In this document: positions 10,532 through 18,806 of the stretch, piece after piece
How the letters are laid out: the number at the start of each line of letters is the position of its first letter
Position numbering within the stretch: the first letter of the stretch is position 1
Program-made: the position numbers and the translations under genes
Notes under the pieces: generated by a model
Told to the model about the DNA's origin: nothing
The model's input: the letters and a program-made list of their open reading frames with translations, nothing else
Database searches by the model: none
Source: an uncultured bacterium
GTDB lineage: Bacteria > Bacillota > Clostridia > Oscillospirales > Oscillospiraceae
Reading direction: 5' to 3'
Length of the DNA stretch: 59,303 bases
Assembly: GCA_948469375.1 (NCBI GenBank)
Contig: CAOKLO010000016.1
Span: 1-59,303 of the forward strand

Positions 10532-11561
10532 AGTCCGGCCCCTCCTTTCCCAAATCCACGACAAAGGAAGCCAGCAGCCGGGCGCAGTCCTCGATATCGC
10601 TCAGCTCCACCACCTCCACCGGGGTGTGCATATATTTCAGCGGTATGGACAGCACGGCGGTAGCAACGCCCTCATTGGCAATCTGCATAGGCCATGCGTT
10701 GGTGCCGCTGCTGCGCTCCATGACCTCCTTTTGCACCGCAAGGCGTTCAGCATCCGCCTTTTCCAGCATCCGCCGGGTCATCCAGCGGGTCATATTGGGT
10801 CCAATCCCCACCGCCGGTCCGCCGCCCATGACACAGGTTTCGTCCTTAGTGCAGTCCGGCGTTTTGCCGAAGGTCACGTCTACCGCCACACAGAAATCCG
10901 GCGCCAGCGCTTGAGCGCCCACCTTGGCCCCTACGCCGTTGAATTCCTCGCAAACGCTGCCCAAAATATACAAATCCACATCCAATTCCTTGTTCTGGAG
11001 AAGCTCAGCTGTCCGCACCAGCGCCGCAAAGCAGGCCCGGTCGTCCAGGGCTTTGGCGTGTACCTGACGCGTCCCCAGCGGGCCAAAGCCTGCCCGGTAC
11101 ACCACGGGAGTTCCGACAGGGATGCGGCGCTCTGCCTCCTCCTGGCTCAGACCCACATCTACGAACAGGTCCTTCAGCTCTGGAGCGTTTTCCCGCTCCT
11201 CTACCGAAAGCACATGGGGCGGCAGACAGGCTACCACCCCAAGCATCGGCGGCTCGGTGAGGACAGTCACCTCCCGGTCCGGCAGCATCCGGATGTCCAC
11301 CCCATTGGCCTTGAACCGCAAAAAGCCGTCCTTGTGCCCAGTGACCACCAGCCCAACCTCGTCCAGGTGGGCGTCTAGCAGCAGTTTTTTCGCCCCAGGC
11401 CTGCCGCAGCGGCGCACTCCAACCAGACTGCCCATACGGTCGGTCCATACTTGGTCCATCAGCGGCTCCAGCAGCTCTCGGGCCGCTTGAACCGCAGGAC
11501 CTTCAAACCCGGAGGGTGCGCCCACGGCGCACAGCCGATTTAATATCTGTTCTGTTTCCAC
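10524..11561 (-). CDS. M42 family aminopeptidase (first of a tandem set)
   Basis: 345 aa with the M42 pattern: LLDAHLDEVG (metal His/Asp), KALDDRACF (bridging Asp), SVCEEFNGVGA (catalytic glutamates, here with a slightly different spacing loop from the other two copies), VAVDVTFG, and KYMHTPVEVV (metal His). The start is GTG with an AGGAGAG ribosome-binding site. It begins the tandem set of three, 25 bases downstream of murD, and its stop overlaps the start of the second copy. Likely role is intracellular peptide breakdown for amino-acid fermentation; inference from family and metabolism. Confidence 0.92.
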   Translation of the reverse strand: METEQILNRLCAVGAPSGFEGPAVQAARELLEPLMDQVWTDRMGSLVGVRRCGRPGAKKLLLDAHLDEVGLVVTGHKDGFLRFKANGVDIRMLPDREVTVLTEPPMLGVVACLPPHVLSVEERENAPELKDLFVDVGLSQEEAERRIPVGTPVVYRAGFGPLGTRQVHAKALDDRACFAALVRTAELLQNKELDVDLYILGSVCEEFNGVGAKVGAQALAPDFCVAVDVTFGKTPDCTKDETCVMGGGPAVGIGPNMTRWMTRRMLEKADAERLAVQKEVMERSSGTNAWPMQIANEGVATAVLSIPLKYMHTPVEVVELSDIEDCARLLASFVVDLGKEGPDCG

Positions 11562-11586
11562 TTTTGATACTGCTCTCCTTCCACTG

Positions 11587-12966
11587 TCATTTCAGCGCAT
11601 TCACCAATTCCTTGAATCTGTTGCCCCGCTCTTCAAAGTTTTTGAACCGGTCAAAGGACGCGCTGGCGGGAGACATGATAACCACATCTCCCGGCCCGGC
11701 CAATCTCTGCGCCTGCTCTACCGCCTCCTTCAGGTCGGCGCAGTCATAGACGGCGGGCTGTCCCTCCCGATATCCAGGGGCAACCAGAGCAGCCGCTTTA
11801 ATCTTTTCTGCGGTATCCCCAGTCAAAAGAAGAACCTTGACGTGCTCCACAATCTCCGGCCCCAATACGTCATAAGGAATGTGCTTATCATAGCCGCCCG
11901 CAATGAGAATGACCTTCTGGGCGAAAGACCTCAGCCCCGCGATGGTCCGGCTGGGGCTGGAGGCAATGGAGTCGTTATAATAACGCACCCCATTCAGCTC
12001 CCGCACCAGCTCGATTCGATGCTCCACGCCGCCAAAGGTACGGGCATACTCCCGGATCACCTCATCAGGCACCAGCCCATCCACCGCCGCAATGGCTGCC
12101 ATGTAATTCTCCAGATTGTGCAGGCCGGGCAAAAGAATATCGTCGCGGGTCAGCACCGGCCTTCCTCCACAATACACCGTTTTGTCCTTCAAGCAGACCC
12201 CGCCGGACAGCGCCTTTCTCCGGCTGAATAGTGTAACCGCTCCCCTGGCCTGAGCCGCAAAGCCTGCCGTGATTTCGTTGTCCGCATTGAGCACCAGCCG
12301 ATCGCCGGAATCCTGATAGGCAAAAATGTTCCGTTTGGCGGCCACATACTCCTCCATATCCTTGTGTACATCCAGATGGTTGGGCGCCAGATTGGTAACC
12401 ACCGCAATGCCGGGACTCTGCCGTACCGTCATCAGCTGGAAGGAGGACAGCTCCAGCACCACCATATCGTCCGGGCGGATATCGTCTACCTGACACAGCA
12501 GAGGATGGCCGATATTGCCGCCGACAAAGGTACGGTAGCCCGCCGCCTTCAACAGTCCCGCAATGATGGTTGTGGTGGTGGTCTTGCCGTCGGACCCGGT
12601 CACCGCCACCATGCGGCAGGGGCACAGGTCCAAAAACGCTTCCATCTCCGATGTGAGCTCCGCTCCCGCCGCCACGGCCCTCTCAATCTGGGGCACATCC
12701 GGCCTCAAGCCTGGTGTGCGGAAAACCACATCCGCCCCATCCAGATGGTCCAGGTAATCCGGCCCCAGGGCGGCGGTCAGCCCCCGGCGTTCCAGCGTCT
12801 CAATGAGGCCGTTGAACTCCTCCCGCCGCCGCTTATCGCATACCAGCACCTTCACGCCCGCGCCCAGCAAGCCCTCTACCAGCGGCCGGTTGGACACACC
12901 CAGGCCGATCACCGCCACCTTTTTCCCCTTCAGGGAGTTAAAATATTCTTTCAGCGCCGATTCCAT
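11587..12966 (-). CDS. murD: UDP-N-acetylmuramoyl-L-alanine-D-glutamate ligase MurD
   Basis: Adds D-glutamate to UDP-MurNAc-L-Ala in the cytoplasmic phase of peptidoglycan synthesis. The N-terminal Rossmann-like domain starts GKKVAVIGLGVSNRPL, the ATP loop is VTGSDGKTTTTTII, and the C-terminal domain has the Mur ligase HRIELV and YNDSIASSPSRT motifs. The open frame extends to 13047, but a GGAGGTGG ribosome-binding site directly precedes the ATG at 12966 (MESALKEYF), giving 459 aa, typical of MurD. It is transcribed from its own promoter at 13036-13064 leftward, divergent from rnpB, and is far from any other cell-division cluster gene in this window. Confidence 0.95.
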   Translation of the reverse strand: MESALKEYFNSLKGKKVAVIGLGVSNRPLVEGLLGAGVKVLVCDKRRREEFNGLIETLERRGLTAALGPDYLDHLDGADVVFRTPGLRPDVPQIERAVAAGAELTSEMEAFLDLCPCRMVAVTGSDGKTTTTTIIAGLLKAAGYRTFVGGNIGHPLLCQVDDIRPDDMVVLELSSFQLMTVRQSPGIAVVTNLAPNHLDVHKDMEEYVAAKRNIFAYQDSGDRLVLNADNEITAGFAAQARGAVTLFSRRKALSGGVCLKDKTVYCGGRPVLTRDDILLPGLHNLENYMAAIAAVDGLVPDEVIREYARTFGGVEHRIELVRELNGVRYYNDSIASSPSRTIAGLRSFAQKVILIAGGYDKHIPYDVLGPEIVEHVKVLLLTGDTAEKIKAAALVAPGYREGQPAVYDCADLKEAVEQAQRLAGPGDVVIMSPASASFDRFKNFEERGNRFKELVNALK

Positions 12967-13035
12967 CGGTATCCCCACCTCCATGCACTCGATTTCGCTC
13001 TTTCGTATCCCAAAGGTGATTTCACATATTGATGT

Positions 13036-13064
13036 ATTATACCCCATTCAAATCCATTTGACAA
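13036..13064 (-). promoter_or_regulatory. murD promoter
   Basis: On the minus strand TTGTCA (13064-13059) and TATAAT (13041-13036) are separated by exactly 17 bases. Its -35 box shares five bases with the -35 box of the opposite rnpB promoter. Confidence 0.8.
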
Positions 13065-13086
13065 TCACCTAAAGATGAAGTACAAT
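13058..13086 (+). promoter_or_regulatory. rnpB promoter
   Basis: TTGACA (13058-13063), a 17-base spacer, and TACAAT (13081-13086) place the start at about 13092, exactly where the RNase P RNA begins. The -35 box overlaps the murD -35 box on the other strand. Confidence 0.82.
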
Positions 13087-13091
13087 CAAAA

Positions 13092-13450
13092 TTGCAAGTG
13101 CGCTGGACAGCCGCGCGGCCAGGCCGAAAGGCCGTCCGTGAGGAAAGTCCGGGCTCCACAGGGCAAGGATAACGGGTAACACCCGCCGGGGGCGACCCTA
13201 GGAAAAGTGCAACAGAAATAGACTACCCATTCCGGAAACGGGGAGGGAAAAGGTGGAAAGGCGAGGTAAGAGCTCACCCAATGGCGTGCCAAGCGCCCAT
13301 TGCTGTAAACTCTATCCGGAGCAACGCCGTGGGAACACAACAGACCGGCCCGGTCGTGTTCAGGAGGCGGCTGGAGCGCACCGGCAACGGTGCGCCTAGA
13401 TAGATGGCTGTCTTAAATGACAGAACCCGGCTTACAGGCTCACTTGCACC
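13092..13450 (+). ncRNA. rnpB: RNase P RNA
   Basis: The catalytic RNA of RNase P, which removes 5' leaders from tRNA precursors. The universally conserved GAGGAAAGTCCGGGCTCC block lies at about 13139-13157, and the partner block ACAGAACCCGGCTTACAG near the 3' end completes helix P4. The ends TTGCAAGTG and CACTTGCA pair to form P1. An AACGGTGCGCC hairpin and a GGAGGCGGCTGGAG segment also fit. The length of about 360 bases and the helix order suggest the common ancestral (type A-like) architecture rather than the Bacillus type B; that assignment needs a covariance model. Confidence 0.95.
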
Positions 13451-13453
13451 AGA

Positions 13454-13488
13454 CGGGGGACTCCGGCAGGGGTCCTCCGTTTTCTTGT
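13454..13488 (+). terminator. Terminator of rnpB
   Basis: A GC-rich stem between about 13454 and 13483 (CGGGGGA with TCCTCCG) is followed by TTTTCTT, just after the RNase P RNA 3' end. Confidence 0.65.
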
Positions 13489-13543
13489 CCAACTTAGCCT
13501 ACTATGCAACCTTTATGTCCGCAATTTCTTTTTCTTTTATCCG

Positions 13544-13572
13544 TTGCGTTCCCTCTTTTAATACTATATAAT
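13544..13572 (+). promoter_or_regulatory. Promoter of the pyr operon
   Basis: TTGCGT (13544-13549), a 17-base spacer, then a perfect TATAAT (13567-13572). The leader to the pyrC start is only about 36 bases, too short for a PyrR attenuator, so any pyrimidine control must act in another way. Confidence 0.72.
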
Positions 13573-13614
13573 GTACAAAAGCTTTTTATACAATACAGTT
13601 GGGGGGATCTCCTC

Positions 13615-14889
13615 TTGAGACTTTTGATTCGAGGCGGACGGGCCGTTGACCCTGCCCGCGGCGTCGACGACACCCTGGATATTTTGATCGATGAAGGCAG
13701 AATTGTCCAACTGGGCAAGCATTTAGAAACAGACGGCGCCCAGGCTTTAGACGCCTCCGGATTGGCAGTCGCTCCCGGGCTGGTGGACATGCACGTCCAT
13801 TTGCGGGAGCCGGGATTTGAGGCCAAGGAGACGGTATCCACAGGCTGCGCCGCCGCCGCCCGAGGCGGCGTAACCACGCTGGTGGCCATGCCCAACACCC
13901 GGCCTGTTACAGACTGCCCGGAAATTGTAACGCTTGTGCGTGACAGGGCCGCTCCCACCGGAGTGAACGTCCTCCCCGCCGGCGCAGTCACCACCGGACA
14001 AGGTGGCCGGCAGCTCACTGACTTTGCTGCTCTGAAAGCAGCGGGCGTCCCTGCTCTCACCGATGACGGCGTCCCCATCCAGAACCTGGCCCTGCTCCGG
14101 CAGGCTATGCTTTGGGCAAAGGAACTGGGCCTCCCTCTCCTGGACCACTGTGAGGACCGGGATATGGTGCAGAATTTTGCGGTCAATGAGGGAAGAATCT
14201 CCGCTCAGCTGGGCCTCCCTGGCCGCCCCGCCATTGCGGAGGAGCTTCAAATCATGCGGGATGTCATGCTGGCGGAGGAGACCGGAGCCCACGTCCACAT
14301 CTGCCACATCTCCACCGGCAAAGGGGTAGACATCGTCCGTCAGGCCAAGGCGAGGGGCATCCATATCACCTGCGAGACCTGCCCCCAATACTTCTCGCTC
14401 ACAGAGGACGAGGTGCTCCATCAGGGGACCATGGCACGGGTCAACCCGCCTCTGCGGACCCCGGCGGATATGGAGGCCATTCGGGCGGGCCTTGTCGACG
14501 GCACCATCGACGCCATTGTCACCGACCACGCTCCCCACACTGCCGAGGAAAAGTCTAAACCCCTGCCAGACGCTCCCAGCGGTATGGTGGGACTGGAGAC
14601 CTCCCTGGCGTTGGCCCTCACCGGGCTGTACCACGGCGGGCTTCTCCCCCTGAGCCGGGTGCTGGCGCTGATGTCCTCTTCCCCCGCCGCCCTGCTTGGG
14701 CTGGACAAGGGAACGCTGGACCTGGGCCGGGATGCCGACCTGGTCCTCTTTGACCCAAATCAGGAGTGGACTGTCGACAAAAACCAATTCGCATCCAAAG
14801 GCCGCAACACCCCCTTCCACGGCCGGACCATGAGGGGAAAAGTTAAATACACCATTTCCCGGGGAAACATCATTTATATGGAGGGCTGA
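13615..14889 (+). CDS. pyrC: Dihydroorotase PyrC
   Basis: Cyclises carbamoyl-aspartate to dihydroorotate, the third step of pyrimidine synthesis. The zinc-binding HVHLRE (His60, His62) lies after a small beta domain, HICHIST gives further metal histidines, and VTDHAPH carries the catalytic aspartate. The frame is open from 13504, but that N-terminus is AT-rich and precedes the likely transcription start; a TTG at 13615 has a GGGGGGA ribosome-binding site and yields MRLLIRGGRA and 424 aa, typical of the AllB/PyrC class I family. It is the first gene of the pyr operon, 3 bases before pyrF. Confidence 0.94.
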   Translation: MRLLIRGGRAVDPARGVDDTLDILIDEGRIVQLGKHLETDGAQALDASGLAVAPGLVDMHVHLREPGFEAKETVSTGCAAAARGGVTTLVAMPNTRPVTDCPEIVTLVRDRAAPTGVNVLPAGAVTTGQGGRQLTDFAALKAAGVPALTDDGVPIQNLALLRQAMLWAKELGLPLLDHCEDRDMVQNFAVNEGRISAQLGLPGRPAIAEELQIMRDVMLAEETGAHVHICHISTGKGVDIVRQAKARGIHITCETCPQYFSLTEDEVLHQGTMARVNPPLRTPADMEAIRAGLVDGTIDAIVTDHAPHTAEEKSKPLPDAPSGMVGLETSLALALTGLYHGGLLPLSRVLALMSSSPAALLGLDKGTLDLGRDADLVLFDPNQEWTVDKNQFASKGRNTPFHGRTMRGKVKYTISRGNIIYMEG

Positions 14890-14892
14890 ATC

Positions 14893-15816
14893 ATGTCATT
14901 TGATGTATTGCAGGACAAAATCAAAGCCAAAAGGAACCCCACTGTCGCCGGGCTGGACGCCCGGGTGGAATACGTTCCCCCATTCATTTTGAAAAAATAT
15001 ATCGACCTTCACGGCCAGACCCTGGAGGCCGCCGCCGAAGCCGTATTGGAATTTGACAAGGGCCTCATTGACGCGCTGGCAGATATGGTGCCCGCCGTCA
15101 AACCCCAGTCTGCCTACTTTGAGATGCTGGGCTGGCGGGGCATGAAAGCACTGGATGAGATCATCGCTTATGCCAAAAGCAAGGACCTGTTCGTCATCGC
15201 CGACGTCAAACGGGGTGATATCGGCACCACCGCCGCCGCCTACAGCGAGGCATGGCTGGGAACCACCCAGGTGGGCGGCGTCTCCCACCCTGTATTCGAC
15301 GCCGACTGCGTCACGCTCAACGGCTACATGGGCTCGGATGCCGTCAAGCCCTTCCTGAAGGACTGCACTGATTGGGACAAATGCGCCTTTGTGCTGGCCA
15401 AGACCTCCAATCCCTCCTCAATGGAGCTTCAGGATATAGTAGCCGGGGACCGGCTTGTGTACACCGTCATGGGTGATTTGATCCAGCGCTGGGGCAAGGA
15501 TACCCAGGGGAAATACGGTTACCAGGCTCTGGGCGCTGTGGTGGGCGCTACCCATCCCTCCGTGCTCAAGGAGCTGCGCCGCCGTTTGGACCGGGTGTTC
15601 TTCCTGGTTCCCGGCTATGGCGCCCAAGGCGGAACCGCCGCCGCCGTGCAATACGCCTTCGATGAGCTGGGCCGGGGCGCTATCGTCAACGCCTCCCGCT
15701 CCATCATGTGCGCCTGGCAGAAAACCGGCAAGAACGGCGAGGACTACCAGGAGGCCGCCCGGGCCGCGGCGGAAAAGATGCGGGATGAAATCAAGCAGTA
15801 TGTCACCATTTTGTAA
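14893..15816 (+). CDS. pyrF: Orotidine-5'-phosphate decarboxylase (long PyrF, type 2)
   Basis: Converts OMP to UMP, the last step of the pathway. The catalytic array is in VIADVKRGDIGTTA, with Asp104, Lys106 and Asp109. At 307 aa it belongs to the longer type 2 class (about 300 aa, found in many Clostridia, Bacteroidetes and actinobacteria) rather than the 230-aa form; the C-terminal LVPGYGAQGG phosphate loop is present. It is packed 3 bases behind pyrC and 12 bases before pyrK, so it belongs to the same transcript. Confidence 0.96.
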   Translation: MSFDVLQDKIKAKRNPTVAGLDARVEYVPPFILKKYIDLHGQTLEAAAEAVLEFDKGLIDALADMVPAVKPQSAYFEMLGWRGMKALDEIIAYAKSKDLFVIADVKRGDIGTTAAAYSEAWLGTTQVGGVSHPVFDADCVTLNGYMGSDAVKPFLKDCTDWDKCAFVLAKTSNPSSMELQDIVAGDRLVYTVMGDLIQRWGKDTQGKYGYQALGAVVGATHPSVLKELRRRLDRVFFLVPGYGAQGGTAAAVQYAFDELGRGAIVNASRSIMCAWQKTGKNGEDYQEAARAAAEKMRDEIKQYVTIL

Positions 15817-15828
15817 GGAGGGTCATTT

Positions 15829-16614
15829 ATGCCGGTCCAACAGATCTGTACGGTTGTTTCCATGGAACAGCTTGACTCCGTTACCTGGTGGATGGTGCTG
15901 GAGGCCGGAAAGATGGTGGAGCAGCACGGCCTGCGCGGCGGGCAGTTTCTGCACATCAAATGCGGCGACGGACAACTCCTTCGCCGCCCCATCTCCGTGG
16001 CTATCACCCAGTGGGACGATCCGGAAGATCTCGTCACGCTGATTTTCGAGGTACGGGGTGAAGGCACCCGCTGGCTGTCCCGGCGCAAGGCGGGGGATAA
16101 GCTGGACGTACTGGGCCCTCTAGGCAACGGCTTCCACGTGCCGGAGAAAGGCCGCTGCCTCCTTGTCGGCGGGGGCATCGGCGTGCCGCCGTTGATGGAG
16201 TATGCGGAGAGCCCCAAATGGTCCAAAACTGCGGTACTGGGCTACCGCACCAAGGACAAAGCCTTCCCCGCTGTGGTCAGCCGCTTCCAGGAGAATTGTG
16301 AGCGGACTTACCTCTGCACCGATGACGGCACCCTGGGTCGCTACGGCTTTGTGGACGACCAAGTTCGGGATATCCTTGCAAAGGATAAAGACTTTACAGT
16401 TGTTTTGGCCTGCGGCCCCAAGCCCATGCTGAAAAGTGTGGCAAGGGTTGCTGCGGAGTTTGGCATCCCCTGCCAGGTGTCCATGGAAGAGCGGATGGCC
16501 TGCGGCGTGGGGGCCTGCCTGGGCTGTGCCATCCGGATGAAGGATGGCACCATGAAGCACGTCTGTAAGGACGGCCCGGTATTCGACGCCGAGGAGGTGG
16601 ACTGGGATGCGTGA
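15829..16614 (+). CDS. pyrK: Dihydroorotate dehydrogenase B electron-transfer subunit PyrK
   Basis: Passes electrons from PyrD to NAD+ through FAD and a 2Fe-2S cluster. Residues RRPIS (52-56) bind FAD, LLVGGGIGVPPL (111-122) is the NAD-binding loop, and cysteines 225, 230, 233 and 246 in MACGVGACLGCA and HVCKDGPVF hold the 2Fe-2S cluster. 261 aa is typical. It ends by overlapping the start of pyrD by 8 bases, fitting a 1:1 complex with its partner. An AAGGAGGG site precedes the ATG. Confidence 0.96.
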   Translation: MPVQQICTVVSMEQLDSVTWWMVLEAGKMVEQHGLRGGQFLHIKCGDGQLLRRPISVAITQWDDPEDLVTLIFEVRGEGTRWLSRRKAGDKLDVLGPLGNGFHVPEKGRCLLVGGGIGVPPLMEYAESPKWSKTAVLGYRTKDKAFPAVVSRFQENCERTYLCTDDGTLGRYGFVDDQVRDILAKDKDFTVVLACGPKPMLKSVARVAAEFGIPCQVSMEERMACGVGACLGCAIRMKDGTMKHVCKDGPVFDAEEVDWDA

Positions 16615-17623
16615 ACCATATCATCTTCTTCCCGAGGTCACGGTGGGGTGCGCTGGAAACAGCTGCAAACCGCAACCGACCTTCCCCGCCCCGGAAGAGC
16701 CGGACATCTCCCACATCGACCAGTCAGCGGAGCTGGCGGGCGTCATATTGAAGAACCCGGTGGTGGTGGCCTCCGGCACCTTCGGATTTGGACGGGAATA
16801 CGGACAATTTTTTGACCTGTCCCAGTTGGGCGGCATATGCTGTAAAGGGATAACACTTTATCCAAGAGAGGGCAACCCCGCTCCCCGTATTGCCGAAACT
16901 CCCATGGGCATTCTTAACTCTGTAGGCTTACAAAATCCGGGGGTGGACACGTTTATTGAGCATGAGCTCCCCTTCCTGCGTCAATACGACGTGAGGGTCA
17001 TCGCCAATATTTCAGGGAATTCGCCTGAGGAATACGGCGAAATGTGCGAAAAGCTGTCCGCCGCTGGAGTGGATATGATCGAGGTCAATATCTCCTGCCC
17101 CAATGTAAAGGCGGGCGGTCTGGCCTACGGTACCCGCCCTGATCTGGCAGCAGAGGTCACAAAAATGGCTAGAAGTCATGCCTCCGTCCCCGTGATGGTC
17201 AAGCTCTCCCCCAATGTCACCGATATTACCGAAATTGCCCGCGCCGTGGCGGACGCGGGGGCAGATGCCCTTTCCCTCATCAACACCCTGCGGGGGATGC
17301 GGATCGATGTGAACACCCGCCGTCCCATTTTAAAAATGAATACCGGTGGCCTGTCCGGTCCTGCCGTCCTGCCTATTGCCGTTCGTATGGTGTGGGAGGT
17401 GGCAAACGCCGTCAGCTTACCTATACTGGGCATAGGCGGCGTGTCCACCGGAGAAGACGCCGCCCAGCTCATGCTAGCTGGGGCCTCCGCCGTAGCGGTG
17501 GGCACCGCCCTGTTTGCCGATCCCTATAGTCCATTGAAGGTGCGGGACGGTCTGGCTGAGATTGCCGCAAGGCAGAGCCTGACCGCAGTCCGGGAGCTCA
17601 CCGGCGGCGCGCAGCCCTGGTAA
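16607..17623 (+). CDS. pyrD: Dihydroorotate dehydrogenase B catalytic subunit PyrD
   Basis: FMN enzyme that oxidises dihydroorotate to orotate; class 1B because it needs PyrK. The TIM barrel starts at about residue 43 (LAGVILKNPVVVASGTFGFG); the catalytic cysteine is Cys164 in VNISCPNVK, and INTLRGM, NTGGLSGPA and GIGGVSTGEDA bind orotate and FMN. Usual class 1B proteins are about 300-310 aa; here there are roughly 35 additional N-terminal residues with Cys15 and Cys20. The GGAGGTG site before the ATG at 16607 supports this start, so the extension is probably real. The start overlaps pyrK by 8 bases. Confidence 0.95.
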   Translation: MREPYHLLPEVTVGCAGNSCKPQPTFPAPEEPDISHIDQSAELAGVILKNPVVVASGTFGFGREYGQFFDLSQLGGICCKGITLYPREGNPAPRIAETPMGILNSVGLQNPGVDTFIEHELPFLRQYDVRVIANISGNSPEEYGEMCEKLSAAGVDMIEVNISCPNVKAGGLAYGTRPDLAAEVTKMARSHASVPVMVKLSPNVTDITEIARAVADAGADALSLINTLRGMRIDVNTRRPILKMNTGGLSGPAVLPIAVRMVWEVANAVSLPILGIGGVSTGEDAAQLMLAGASAVAVGTALFADPYSPLKVRDGLAEIAARQSLTAVRELTGGAQPW

Positions 17624-17642
17624 CAAGAAAGAAGGAATTCCA

Positions 17643-18791
17643 ATGACCACAATCTATCTCATCCGCCACGGTCAGGCGGAGGGCAATTTATACCGCCGCT
17701 GTCACAGCTGGCACAACGGCCTGCTCACTCTTAAGGGCCGCGAACAGGTCAAAGCTCTGCAAGAACGGTTTGAGTACGTCCACTTCGACGCAGTATATTC
17801 CAGCGACCTTTACCGGGCCATGTCCACCGCCGGCGCCATCTACCGCCCCCGGGGCCTCACGCTGCGGGTAGACCCAAACCTGAGGGAGATCGGCGCAGGC
17901 GTCTGGGAGGACGTGATGTGGGGCCAGCTGCTCCACGACCACAGGGAAAGCCTGACTGCCTTTCTGCACTGCGACCCCGCCTGGAGTGTGGAGGGCAGCG
18001 AAACCTTTCCCCAGGTCCGCCAGCGCGTCCAAGCCTCGATAGAGCGCATCGCCGCCGCCCATCCGGACCAGACGGTGGCAGTGGTATCCCACGGCTGCGC
18101 CATCCGGGCCGGGTTGTCCGCCTGGCTGGGCGTGGATGTGGACGAGATGGGAACTATTCCCCTGGCCAACAACACCGGAGTCGCTAAGCTGGAGGTGGAA
18201 AACGGGCAGATCAAGGTGGTCTATTACAATGACGACAGCCATCTGGAGCCTGCTCCTGCACCCCCCAAGGCCAGTAGCGCCTACGGTATTCCCGGCATGG
18301 AGCGAAACGCTCTGCGTTTTCGTCCCCTTCTTCTGCCCCAAGAAAAGGAGCAATACATATCCGCCCGCCGGGACGGCTGGCAGTCCAGCCACGGCACCAT
18401 GGATGGCTTTGATGGAGAAAAGTTCCTTGCTGTAGCGGAGCAAAACAGCGCTCACGACAAAAACTGCGTCCTGCTGGCCCTGCTGGGCGACACTCCCATG
18501 GGTGTGCTTCAAATGGACTGGAAGCAGGATGTGGAACAGCAAGTGGGCCGGGTGCCCTTTTTCTATGTGGTGCCGGAGTTCCGCTCCAGAGGCCTGGGCG
18601 TCCAGCTGCTGGGGCAGGCCGTGTGCACCTACCGGTCCATGGGGCGGCAGTTCCTGCGCCTGCGCTGCGCACCGGAAAATGAGCGCGCCAAAAAGTTCTA
18701 CCACGCTCACGGGTTTTACAAGGTGGGAGAGGAGCCCGGCGGCATAGGACATTTGGATACAATGGAAAAATATATCGGGTTGGAGCTGTAA
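17643..18791 (+). CDS. Fusion of histidine phosphatase and GNAT acetyltransferase
   Basis: Residues 1 to about 200 are a histidine phosphatase (phosphoglycerate-mutase-like): YLIRHGQAEGN contains the phosphorylated His9, YSSDLYRAMSTA the second arginine, and VAVVSHGCAIRAGL the second catalytic histidine (about 146). After a proline/alanine-rich linker (about 205-216) comes a GNAT N-acetyltransferase domain, with PFFYVVPEFRSRGLGVQLL forming the acetyl-CoA loop (motif A, R/Q-x-x-G-x-G/A-like) and NERAKKFYHAHGF the motif B. Substrates are unknown. The gene starts 19 bases after pyrD, with AAGAAGGAA before the ATG, so it is probably co-transcribed with the pyr genes; a nucleotide-related phosphatase role is a guess. 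Confidence 0.88.
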   Translation: MTTIYLIRHGQAEGNLYRRCHSWHNGLLTLKGREQVKALQERFEYVHFDAVYSSDLYRAMSTAGAIYRPRGLTLRVDPNLREIGAGVWEDVMWGQLLHDHRESLTAFLHCDPAWSVEGSETFPQVRQRVQASIERIAAAHPDQTVAVVSHGCAIRAGLSAWLGVDVDEMGTIPLANNTGVAKLEVENGQIKVVYYNDDSHLEPAPAPPKASSAYGIPGMERNALRFRPLLLPQEKEQYISARRDGWQSSHGTMDGFDGEKFLAVAEQNSAHDKNCVLLALLGDTPMGVLQMDWKQDVEQQVGRVPFFYVVPEFRSRGLGVQLLGQAVCTYRSMGRQFLRLRCAPENERAKKFYHAHGFYKVGEEPGGIGHLDTMEKYIGLEL

Positions 18792-18806
18792 GAGGAGGTA
18801 TCTCCT

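Noticed and set aside
13573-13614. PyrR-dependent attenuator in the pyr leader
   Set aside because: The leader between promoter and pyrC is only about 36 bases and has no terminator/antiterminator pair.
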